A DNA stretch of 64,000 bases from Effrenium voratum (lineage: Eukaryota; Sar; Dinophyceae; Suessiales; Symbiodiniaceae). The translations under genes and the position numbers were made by a program. Positions 1 to 7,301 of the stretch are shown piece after piece. The stretch is taken from contig CAUJNA010001524.1 in NCBI GenBank assembly GCA_963377175.1, positions 1 through 64,000 on the forward strand, written 5' to 3'. The notes beneath the pieces were generated by a model. It did no database searches. It saw only the letters and a program-made list of their open reading frames with translations, and had not been told where the DNA came from. How positions within the stretch are numbered: the stretch's first letter is position 1; each line of letters starts with the position of its first letter.

Positions 1-250
1 GAGTGCCGCGACTGCGGCGGCGCGGCGGTTTGCGAGCATGGGCGACTGCGACGGACGTGCCGCGACTGCGGCGGCGCGGCGGTCTGCGAGCATGGGCGAC
101 TGCGACGTAAGTGCCGCGACTGTGGCAATTTTGTGTGTGAAATCCAGGGCTGTCCTCGGCAAGATCTCCCATTCGCCGGAGCGCCGAGCTTGCTGCGACA
201 TATGCAGACGATGCACGGCGACAGCCCGCGCGCAGTGACCAAGAGTAAGG
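1..250 (+). pseudogene. CEHGR-type zinc-binding repeat protein, N-terminal part (fragment)
   Basis: Frame 1 is open from the first base of the window, so the true start lies outside. It encodes two full 18-residue repeats of the form CRDCGG..VCEHGRLRR and a third that begins CRDCG, followed by a segment reading LLRHMQTMHGDSPRA. Paired Cys-x2-Cys and Cys-Glu-His spacing suggests small zinc-binding modules. In algal and dinoflagellate proteins of this kind the repeats precede a nuclease-like domain; that is from memory of the family. The similarity stops at about base 250. Downstream, to the stop at 370, the frame runs antisense through the tail of the helicase pseudogene, so this is a truncated gene joined to another. 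A piece matching the C-terminal end of the same family lies at 6458-6675 on the other strand. Confidence 0.6.
4..134 (+). repeat. 54-base in-frame tandem repeat
   Basis: Units begin at bases 4, 58 and 112 with TGCCGCGACTG. The period of 54 is 18 codons, so the DNA repeat is the coding form of the CEHGR modules. The third unit diverges after about 20 bases. Confidence 0.85.
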
Positions 251-293
251 AAACACCCATGTGTTATAGATTTATCACACCCATTGGGTGTTT
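251..293. repeat. Small inverted repeat at the junction of two broken genes
   Basis: AAACACCCA (251-259) pairs with TGGGTGTTT (285-293). It lies where the plus-strand CEHGR fragment meets the minus-strand helicase tail. Confidence 0.5.
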
Positions 294-3200
294 GACAACA
301 CCCCAAATCTATGTGGATGACTTGTGTCTCCAATTGGAGCAGCTTGGAGGCTTCCGGCGCCCGCTGCGTTGACGGCCATGCGCTTGCTGTGGCTGATGAC
401 CAGCGTGGTGTCCGGCCACCCGGGCTTGGAGGGGTAGAGCTCCTTCAGCCTCGCCTTGGCCTGCTCCAGCGTGGGGCACGCCTCCTCGCCGACCCGCAGC
501 CACTTCACGAAGGTGAAGATGCCGGGGTCGGAGCGCATGTTCTCCGTGAGCTCGTGCCTGTGCCCGCCGGCCAGGTCGCGGATCAGCTGGCTGTGCTCCA
601 ACGGCGCGCTGATGGGCCGCCCGGCCCAGGAGTCCAGCACGGCCGGCAACTGCCGGAAGTCTCCCAGCAGCAGCAGGAACTTCACGTCGGCGTTCAGCCC
701 CACGCAGGCCAGGTCCGCCCAGAGCGCCATGTCCAGCTGCGTGATCTCCTCTACCACCAGCCAGTCCAGCGTTTGCGCGCAGCCCCCGCGCACGTACCTG
801 CGCACCCAGTGGTCGGCCGTCTGCGCCCCCAGGCCCAGGTTCTGCGCGGAGCAGTGCGTCTTGGACACCAGGTCCTGCTCTCGCAGCCTCGCCACAATGG
901 TCCGGGCCAGGTGCGTCTTTCCGGTGCCCGGCAGGCCCGTGAGCAGCAGGGAGTTGCCCGCCAGGCAGTGGGCTACGGGGTCGTCCACCCCGTTCCACCT
1001 CCGTTGTTTGGGGCGCTCCGCCTCCATGCGCGGCGCCCTGCTGCTGCCCAGCAACGGCTTCGTCTCTTCCACGCGGTAGACCGGCGTGCCGTCCGGGTGG
1101 CGCAGCGCCTCCAGCGCCCGCAGCCGCTCCGCGAAGCGCTTCGGCGGCCGCTGCGTCAGCAGGCAGTCCGTCTTCACCTGCGCGAGGCAGCGCGGCGGCG
1201 CGTCCAGGATGCGCCGGGCCTTGGCCACCATGCAGTGCTCAAAGCCCAGGACCGCGTCGTGGGTGGGGCGGTAGGTGCCGTTGCTCAGCAGCCTCCTGGC
1301 GTAGACGAAGTCCCACACCATGCCCCCCGCGTAGGCGAAGGCCTGAGAGAAGTCCGCGCCCGCGCCGTCCAGCTCGCTGCTGCTGCTGCGCACGCTGTAG
1401 ACCACCTCCGTGCTGCGCGCCCACAGGCCTATCGCCCTCGGGCCACGCGGCGTCCATGCGCTCCAGCGCGCGCCGCAGCGTCGCCGCGTCCACGTGCATC
1501 GCGGCCAGCGAAACCTTCGGGTGCCAGCCGGGCCCCACGTAGCCGGGCCCCACGTACGGCAACAGATTCAGGCAGGACTGCCTCGCGTCGCAGCAGCCCT
1601 CCACAAAGCCCAGGTCCGGCAGCACGCCGTCCACGGGCTCAACGCCGCAGGATGGGCAGGGGAAGGGGGCGTTGGCCAGCCCGTTGCGCCTGCGCGCCAC
1701 GTCCACGCCGACGTACAGAGCTCTATTGCGGGACGCTGCGCACGCCTGCGCCTCAAAGACCAGAGGAGGCAGCTTGGGTCTCCGGGCGTACTCCATGACT
1801 CCGGGGGCCACGCGGCTCTCCAGGCTGGTGGGCTGCGCGCTCTCCCTCAGCGTCTTCTCGCTGTGGCAGTCGCCGCACAGCGCCTGCAGGGTCTGCGCGC
1901 TGCCCGCAAAGGCCTGCCTCACCGGCGCCACGTGGTCCAGCTCGCAGGTGCCGGCCGTCAGCCCGCAGCCGCACAGCGCGCACTTGCCGTCCTGCGCGGC
2001 CAGGGTCTTCTGCCTCTCCGCCGCGCCGGGCGCTTCCCGCTTCGCCTTCAGCAGCTTCAGGAAGATCTCGTGCGCCAAGCCGGCCAGGCGCTGGCCCCGG
2101 TACTCCTGCCCCAGCGCCTCGCACCACCTCCGCAGCACCTCGTGCTCCTCCGGCAGCTCTCGGATCCTGGTGCCCCGCCTCAGCCTCAGCCCGCAGTACT
2201 GCGCCGGGCTGCTGATGGCCACCTTGGGGCTCTCGCCGACGGCCATGAGCTGGCGCGCCTCCCGCAGGTCCTCGCACCAGAACAGCCCGGCTGCCGTCAA
2301 AGCGCCTCCACTCTTGGATGGGCGGCAGGGTCTGCCTCGCCTTGCCCCGGTAGAGCACGCGCGCCGCCTGCCGCTCCAGCACCCGCTTCACGGCCCTGTA
2401 CATGTAGCAGTGCCCGTCAAAGGCCAAGAAGCACACGGTGCGGTGCTCCTTCAGCGCCGGGTCGTAGCTGTCCACGAGGTCGCCCTGCGAGCTCAGCACG
2501 CGCATCGGCGCGTTGCGCCACACGCAGAACTCTCGCACCTCCTCGGCGGAGATGCCGAGGCGCCTCCAGTCGTGGCGCAGCATGGCGTCAAAGTCGGCGC
2601 ACACCTCCTCCACGCTCAGCTGCAGCAGCTCGGCCAGCTGCCGGGGCACGCAGAGCGGCTTGTCCTCAAAGGCGCTCTGCAGCACGTCCTCCTCGCAGGG
2701 CAGCTGGAAGCTCACGCTCCTCAGGCCCCTCATGCGCTGGCGCAGGAGCGTCTCCACCTCGGTCCTGGAGTTCCTGTACTGCGTGCTCTGGGTGCTGACC
2801 ACCCAGTGCCCCTCAGGGTCGAGGAAGTAGGTCTCGTCCGAGAGCTGCAGGATGGGGCCGCCCGGGTCTAGCGAGGCCTCCACTTGTTGCCTGACCCGCT
2901 GCGCCACCTGCTCCTCCGTGAGGTGCGCCGGGTGCCTCGTCATGGCGCCGCCCAGCTCGTTCACCGGCAGCCAGTCCCTGCGCTCGTAGCCCGCGCCGGC
3001 GTTCCGCCCGCTGCGCCGCCTGCCCCGGATGATCACCGGCACGTGGACCAGGTACTCGTAGTACTTGTCGCGGAAGAAGCCCTTGCCCAGCTTGGTCAGC
3101 CGGTGCTCTCCGCCCTGCAGGGAGCGCACGAGCTTCTTCTGCCCGTTGCGCAGCAGGATGTAGTCGTTGGGCCCTCGCGGATGAGGGGCTGGTTGTAGTC

Positions 3201-3410
3201 AAAGTCCTTGCTGGGGGGCCGCAGGCCCAGGTGGGAGTAGTAGTGCTGGCCCGCCCGGGTCAGCTGCCCGTCCGCGCGCAAGAGCAGCGCGTAGGCCCCC
3301 GGGCCGCGCCGCAGGTTCAGCACGACGGCTCCATCCGCCCCCGTGCGAGCCCGGGCGCCGCCGTCCGCGGCCTCCGTGATCTGCTGTCGTTGTCTCGCCC
3401 AACTTGCCAT
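255..3410 (-). pseudogene. Replication protein with HNH domain and Pif1/RecD-like SF1 helicase (copy 1, frameshifted)
   Basis: Reading leftwards from ATG at 3408-3410, the protein is spread over four main reading-frame segments. They switch near 3175, near 2300 and near 1425, with another shift near 365. Segment order is: an unassigned N-terminal region with FFRDKYYEYLVHVPVIIRG (about 3090-3010) and DETYFLDPEGHWVVSTQST; a region ending DGHCYMYRAVKRVL; an HNH/zinc motif (1851-1982); VDVARRRNGL (about 1705-1675); an IGLWA stretch at the 1425 frame switch; VKTDCLL (about 1185-1165); then a helicase with Walker A GLPGTGKT (914-937), WLVVEE, LGDFRQLPA and TENMRSD. The helicase is lost before its last motifs. 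I infer a PLV-type replication protein that may contain a very divergent family B polymerase palm. The helicase call is firm; the polymerase call is a hypothesis. The frameshifts make it non-functional as it stands. Confidence 0.75.
1851..1982 (-). other. HNH-like zinc/nuclease motif inside the replication pseudogene
   Basis: The segment reads C-x2-C, then LDHVAPV, then LCGDCHSEKT. The two Cys pairs and the central DH, with a late His, fit the HNH fold (Cys pairs for zinc, DH for metal and catalysis). It could instead be the zinc-finger insertion found in protein-primed family B polymerases. The same motif is kept in the second copy at about 10427-10558. Confidence 0.7.
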
Positions 3411-3452
3411 TCTTTTTTTACGGGTCCAGTTTTTTTTGGTTGGCCGCGCACT

Positions 3453-3486
3453 CTCCCCGATCATACGTGCCCGTATGGTTGGGGAG
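3453..3486. repeat. Hairpin 1 upstream of the replication gene
   Basis: CTCCCCGATCATACG pairs with CGTATGGTTGGGGAG around a short loop, with two G-T pairs. It is related in sequence to the perfect hairpin that follows at 3515. It lies just upstream of the start of the replication pseudogene. Confidence 0.7.
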
Positions 3487-3514
3487 AATAGCTTTTACAC
3501 GGTTTCCCGATTCC

Positions 3515-3556
3515 TATTCTCCCCGGCCATACGCGCAGGTATGGCCGGGGAGAATA
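3515..3556. repeat. Hairpin 2, perfect 18-base stem
   Basis: TATTCTCCCCGGCCATAC (3515-3532) is exactly complementary to 3539-3556 around the 6-base loop GCGCAG. Its core resembles hairpin 1, but the two differ at paired positions so that pairing is kept. Confidence 0.9.
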
Positions 3557-3588
3557 GCCGGTTTCGCACGGTTTTGCGCTACAAAATG

Positions 3589-3632
3589 CTATTAGTCTAG
3601 TCCGTACATAGATGTACGGACGGGACTAATAG
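3589..3632. repeat. Hairpin 3, 21-base stem with two mismatches
   Basis: CTATTAGTC..GTCCGTACAT pairs with ATGTACGGAC..GACTAATAG around a three-base loop. Its sequence differs from hairpins 1 and 2, so the three make a cluster of hairpins rather than copies of one. Confidence 0.85.
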
Positions 3633-3727
3633 CTCGTTTTGCACGATTTTGCATGGTTTTTGCATGACATGATTTTGCATGGTTTTGCATGGTGTTGCAT
3701 GATTTTGCTTGATTGTGCTTGGCATGT
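3633..3727 (+). repeat. TTTTGCATG-type short repeats
   Basis: About seven imperfect copies of GATTTTGCATGG or close variants run across this stretch. No coding potential is seen. Confidence 0.7.
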
Positions 3728-3843
3728 GGTGCACCCCCCCAAACCCCGAAGTTTTTTTCATTCCCTGTCAGGCTGCCGTGCGTGTGAGGTGGAACATCCT
3801 GGCGAAGCACTACGAGGGTCTGGCGCTGGGGCTGGGGGGTGGG

Positions 3844-3992
3844 CAGTGCCGAGCAGGCACTTAGGAGTGCCGAGCAGGCACTTTAGGAGTGCCGAGCAGG
3901 CACTTTAGGAGTGCCGAGCAGGCACAGTGCCGAGCAGGCACTTTAGGAGTGCCGAGCAGGCACTTTAGGAGTGCCGAGCAGGCACGTAGGAT
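3844..3992 (+). repeat. Seven copies of AGTGCCGAGCAGGCAC
   Basis: The 16-base unit occurs seven times, separated by TTTAGG or close variants and in one case by nothing. Each unit is itself a mini-hairpin (GTGCC / GGCAC around GAGCA). The 3992-4090 stretch that follows holds nothing recognisable. Confidence 0.9.
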
Positions 3993-4087
3993 TAGTGCTG
4001 GCTTGCTTAACAGACTGCTCATGTGAGTCATGGCCCCGGGTTTGGCTTAGTACTGGTCTGCCCAACGGGTCAGATGAAGGGGGTCGG

Positions 4088-4286
4088 AGCTCGGAGTTTT
4101 TTTGGCCCCTTATAGGAACCTATAGGAACCTATAGGAATCTTATAGGAAACTCATAGGAAACCCATAGGAAGGCCATAGGAAAAGAAGAAGAGGGCTTCC
4201 TATGGACTTCCTATGAGTTTCCTATGGGTTTCCTATGAGTTTCCTATAAGATTCCTATAGGTTCCTATAGGTTCCTATAAGGGGGG
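4088..4286. repeat. Fold-back element built of CCTATAGGA repeats (copy 1)
   Basis: The left arm (about 4107-4185) is made of TATAGGAA-type units and the right arm (about 4197-4283) is nearly its reverse complement, down to CCCCTTATAGG / CCTATAAGGGG. The left flank carries GGAGCTCGGAGTTTTTTT, which recurs at copy 2. The right flank of copy 1 lacks the matching inverted flank. This resembles a non-autonomous fold-back or MITE-like element. Confidence 0.8.
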
Positions 4287-4309
4287 CCGCCGCCCGGCCC
4301 GTTCAGGTT

Positions 4310-4446
4310 TGATACTGGCCCGCCCAACCTGCGCTCGGTACTGGCTCGCCCAACTCCGTTTCGATACTGGCTCGCCCAACTCCGTTTTCGATACTGGCTC
4401 GCCCAACTCCGTTTCGATACTGGCTCGCCCAACTCCGTTTCGATAC
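4310..4446 (+). repeat. 26-base tandem repeat, GATACTGGCTCGCCCAACTC
   Basis: Five to six copies of a 26-base unit ending in CCGTTTC. The same sequence occurs in the opposite orientation near 5118-5150 and 5370-5435. Confidence 0.85.
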
Positions 4447-4540
4447 CGCGATTTTGCATGTTTTTGACAGACCGCATCCAGCCGAGGGTGGGGGGGAGCT
4501 GAGGCAATCCTGGGAAAGGGGGGTGAGACACCTGAGACAC

Positions 4541-4680
4541 TCTTCGCAAGCGGCCTGCCCTTCGTCCTGAGCATAAACGACGTGCCTGATGCCTGGGAGC
4601 TCTACAGCAGGGCCGGCTCCATCACGAGGCTGTGCTCGGGCAAGAACAGCTCCAAGCCCGAGCTGCTGGTAGCGCACCGG
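4541..4680 (+). pseudogene. Adenine methyltransferase (D12 class), C-terminal fragment
   Basis: The frame starting at 4540 reads LFASGLPFVLSINDVPDAWE, then a Tyr-Ser step, then a Lys/Ser stretch, and ends PELLVAHR at 4680 before running into repeats. The pattern (F-x-LS-x-ND, a helix with -ELYS-, terminal ELL-V) matches the end of Dam-like N6-adenine methyltransferases, where the segment follows the DPPY motif. The rest of the gene lies at 5872-6429 on the other strand. The fragment begins directly after the 12-base sequence CACCTGAGACAC (4529-4540), whose inverse borders the other half. Confidence 0.6.
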
Positions 4681-4805
4681 GGCAATCCTGCCGTGAGCGC
4701 AGGAATGGGTGGAGCAATCCTGCGCTCACAGCAGGATTGAAGCTGCAATCCTGTGCCCACGCCAGGATTGAGTGGAGCAATCCTGTGCCCACGCCAGGAT
4801 TGACG
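4678..4805 (+). repeat. CAATCCTG..CAGGATTG hairpin repeats, first locus
   Basis: Three to four units of about 32 bases, each an 8-base inverted repeat around TGCCCACGC or a variant, separated by AGTGGAG. The same unit recurs at 8272-8472 next to the packaging ATPase. Confidence 0.85.
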
Positions 4806-4852
4806 GCAGGGCTCCGATGCCGGGCAGGTGGCCAGGCAGGTGGCGCGGCAGG

Positions 4853-5046
4853 AAGGTCGGAGCTCGGAGTTTTTTGGGCCCTTATAGGAACCTATAGGAA
4901 CCTATAGGAATCTTATAGGAAACCCATAGGAAACCCATAGGAAACTCATAGGAAGCCTTTTCCTATGGACTTCCTATGGGTTTCCTATGGGTTTCCTATA
5001 GGTTCCTATAGGTTCCTATAAGGGCCTAAAAAAAACTCCGAGCTCC
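4853..5046. repeat. Fold-back element built of CCTATAGGA repeats (copy 2, complete)
   Basis: This copy has both flanks: GGAGCTCGGAGTTTTTTG on the left and AAAAAACTCCGAGCTCC on the right. Inside, arms of TATAGGAA-type units are near-perfect reverse complements of each other with a centre near 4955. The whole 190 bases could fold into a single hairpin. It is the best candidate for the complete form of the element at 4088. Confidence 0.85.
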
Positions 5047-5112
5047 CCGGCCAGGTCAGGCTTCCATGCCGGGCAGGTGGTGGATGTGGTCTGCCTAAAA
5101 CATGCAAAATCG

Positions 5113-5440
5113 GGCCCAGTTGGGCGAGCCAGTATCGAAACGGAGTTGGGCGAACTAGTACTTTAAAAACATCCGAAACCCCTCCAGACCCGTTGGGCGA
5201 ACCAGTACTTAAAAAAAAATCCGAAACCCCTCCAGACCCGTTGGGCGAACCAGTACTTTAAAAAAATCCGAAACCCCTCCAGACCCGTTGGGCGAACCAG
5301 TACTTAAAAAATCCGAAACCCCTCCAGACCCGTTGGGCGAACCAGTGCTTAAAAAAACGAATTTCGGGCCCGTTGGGCGAACCAGTATCGAAACGGAGTT
5401 GGGCGAACCAGTATCAAAAACGGAGTTGGGCGGACGAGCC
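5113..5440 (+). repeat. 45-base tandem array (TTGGGCGAACCAGTA unit)
   Basis: Four or five copies of a unit containing CCGTTGGGCGAACCAGTACT, an A-run and CCGAAACCCCTCCAGA. They are flanked by TATCGAAACGGAGTTGGGCG units, the inverse of the array at 4310-4446. The A-run length varies from unit to unit. No gene is seen from 5441 to 5640. Confidence 0.85.
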
Positions 5441-5639
5441 CGGCGGGTTGGGTGGACCAAGCCCAACCCGTTGGGTGTCAAAAACTCAACAAAAACGCCC
5501 GCTGCCACTCTTCGTCGTTTTTGACGACAGGTGGCAGCACCAAAAAACTGGCAACATCTTCACTTTTTTTCGACGCCGGCGCCGGCCCGCCCAGCTGAAG
5601 GTTGGGACAGCTGAGACAATCCTGAGACAGGGGGTGAGA

Positions 5640-5872
5640 CACCTGAGACACCTGAGACACCCACTAAACGTCGAACAGAAGTGTCTCAAACGTGTCTCAG
5701 ACCTGTCTCAGCAATAACAAGACAGCCAGCCTAAGATTGAGACATCCACCAAACCAGGAACAGAAGTGTCTCAGGTGTCTCAATCTTAGGCTGGCTGTCT
5801 TGTTATTGCTGGGACAGGTCTGAGACACGCCTGAGACACTCCTGTTCGACGTTTAGTGGGTGTCTCAGGTGA
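5640..5872. repeat. Fold-back element with about 100-base arms at the methyltransferase breakpoint
   Basis: The left arm (about 5647-5745) and right arm (about 5776-5872) are near-perfect inverted repeats sharing CACTAAACGTCGAACAG and CAATAACAAGACAGCC, separated by about 30 bases. The arms are rich in GAGACAC/GTGTCTC. The right end abuts the broken end of the methyltransferase. I infer a mobile fold-back element that inserted into that gene. Confidence 0.85.
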
Positions 5873-6429
5873 TGCCCCCGCCTCCTCGTGCCATAGTAGT
5901 TCATGCTGCGACCTGGGAAGATGTAGGGAGGATCGGCGTAGATACAATGCCGCGGCGCTTGGCAGGGCAGAGCGCGTAGATAGGCCAGTGCGTCCTGGCA
6001 TTGCACGGTCACATTGTGCAGACGCCGCACGCTGCTCAGTGCCAGTGGCCGCTGCTGTGCGAAGGAGCCCCACTTTCCCGAGAAGCTGTTGCGCAGCAGG
6101 ACGTACGCGCAGGCAGCCCGGCGCCCGGCACGGCCTCTCAGCGCGCCCGGCAGGAGGCGACTGAAGTAGAAGCGCCTGTCCACGTCGCGCCCCACCAGGC
6201 GCAGCAAGGAGCGCAGGAAGACGGGGTCTTGCCTCAAGTAGCAGCGGTGCAGGTTTGCGACGGGCTCGAAGGCGTCGACGCCGCGCACTTCCAGGGCCGG
6301 ACGCCGGGCGGCGAGGTAGTACTCCAGCTTTCCAGCGAAGAAGGGAGAGTGAAGCGCAGCGACGTCCCCCAGCAGCCGGTCCACGTGAGGAGCTAACCAG
6401 GATTTACTTCCCATGTACTTCAGTTGCAT
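5872..6429 (-). pseudogene. Adenine methyltransferase (D12 class), N-terminal part
   Basis: ATG at 6427-6429 opens with MQLKYMGSKSWLAPHVDRLL, the N-terminal Y-x-GSK motif of Dam-like N6-adenine methyltransferases that takes part in binding S-adenosylmethionine. SPFFAG and GVDAFEPVANL follow, and then the catalytic DPPY motif in CIYADPPYIFPG near residue 170. The protein is cut shortly after NYYGTRRRG, where the fold-back element at 5640-5872 begins. The reading frame then runs through repeat DNA to a stop at 5803. The missing C-terminal part is at 4541-4680 on the opposite strand. Such enzymes are common in PLVs and other large DNA viruses of protists. Its former target sequence cannot be read from this. 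Confidence 0.75.
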
Positions 6430-6457
6430 GCCAGCCTTTTAGTCTCTGGGGGGACTA

Positions 6458-6675
6458 TCATGCGCAGCGGGACACGGCGCGCACGGGCTCGGACCAGTGC
6501 TCCGCCACACAGGGCAGCGCGCTGTTCTCCGCGTCCCGGTCGTAGAAGAGAAAGAGGCGGGTGAACGGCGCCTCCGGCTCGCGCGCCAGCAGCCCGCCCA
6601 GCAGGCGGATCAGCTGTGCGTGGCGCTCCTTCTTGGTGGTCCGCCGCGTCACGCCGCCCACTCCGCTCTTCAGCG
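6458..6675 (-). pseudogene. CEHGR-family protein, C-terminal end, fused to a capsid fragment
   Basis: The frame reads VTRRTTKKERHAQLIRLL, then LFLFYDRDAE, ALPCVAEHW and AVSRCA before the stop at 6458. I recognise this as the usual C-terminal end of the CEHGR-repeat nuclease-like family, the N-terminal part of which lies at 1-250. It is joined in frame to the penton-like sequence at about 6675, giving a chimeric open frame that starts at an internal ATG at 6772. The family match is from memory and not from a search. Confidence 0.5.
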
Positions 6676-7230
6676 TGATCTTGGAGAGGATGTCGTCGCC
6701 CAGGTTGCCCAGCACTCTGCTGGCGTTGGCCAGCTGGGCGCAGCGCAGGTAGACCTCGTTGTGCGCCATCATGCGGACGAACTCAAAGGCCCGCCGGAGA
6801 CAAAGCTCGGCCCCAGCATGTGGCCCACGCTGAAGGGCTTGGTGGGAGAGGCGGGCGGCGCAGCAGGGTAGTCCGCGGCATCAGGGAATTGCTGGCGCAG
6901 CTCCAGGTCGTTCAGGATGAGCCGGTTGCCGTCATAGGCAACGCTCAGACTGTTTGTGGTCTCGCTATAGGTGGCGGTGGCAAAGTTGGAGCTGATCCAG
7001 GCGGCCAACCGTGCGCCAGTGTACGCGCCCTCGGGCAACAACGCCCAGTTCAGCGTGCCCAGCGCGGCGTCAACCCAGTAGAGGTAGCGGCCCCGGTCCG
7101 TGGACAAAAAGCTGTCGGCCAGGCGGATCTTGTAGACGGCAAGCTCTGGGCAGGGACTCTCCCAGGTCTACCTCAAAGTCGCTGTCCGAGCCGGCCACTC
7201 TCTTGCGGCTGTCCACGTAGATAGTGGTCA
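6676..7230 (-). pseudogene. Penton-like minor capsid protein of PLV/polinton type (frameshifted, truncated)
   Basis: ATG at 7228-7230 begins MTTIYVDSRKRVAGSDSDFE, a start typical of PLV penton or minor capsid proteins. The frame shifts near 7150, continues as YKIRLADSFLSTDRGRYLYW and on to ASPTKPFSVGHMLGPSFVSG, and shifts again near 6795. It then runs FEFVRMMAHNEVYLRCAQLA to GDDILSKI. At that point the C-terminal third of the expected protein is missing and CEHGR-type sequence follows. The role in a virus would be the vertex protein of the capsid. It lies directly downstream of the packaging ATPase on the same strand, a common PLV neighbourhood. Two single-base-type frameshifts plus the truncation make it a pseudogene. 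Confidence 0.7.
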
Positions 7231-7301
7231 TCCTTTTCTTTAGGAACCCGCCCGTCCGGCGGGGCGGCTGGACGGCTGCGACGGAGGTGCAGCAGGAGAT
7301 G

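Noticed and set aside
311..1798. 495-codon plus-strand open frame
   Set aside because: It is antisense to the replication pseudogene, where Walker A, GDFRQ and other motifs read on the minus strand. GC-rich coding DNA often leaves its complement open.
3844..3992. CRISPR-like short palindromic repeats
   Set aside because: Spacers are 5-6 bases and identical, so this is a plain tandem repeat.
5113..5440. CRISPR-like array
   Set aside because: The units are fully repeated with no unique spacers, no cas genes are present, and the host is eukaryotic.
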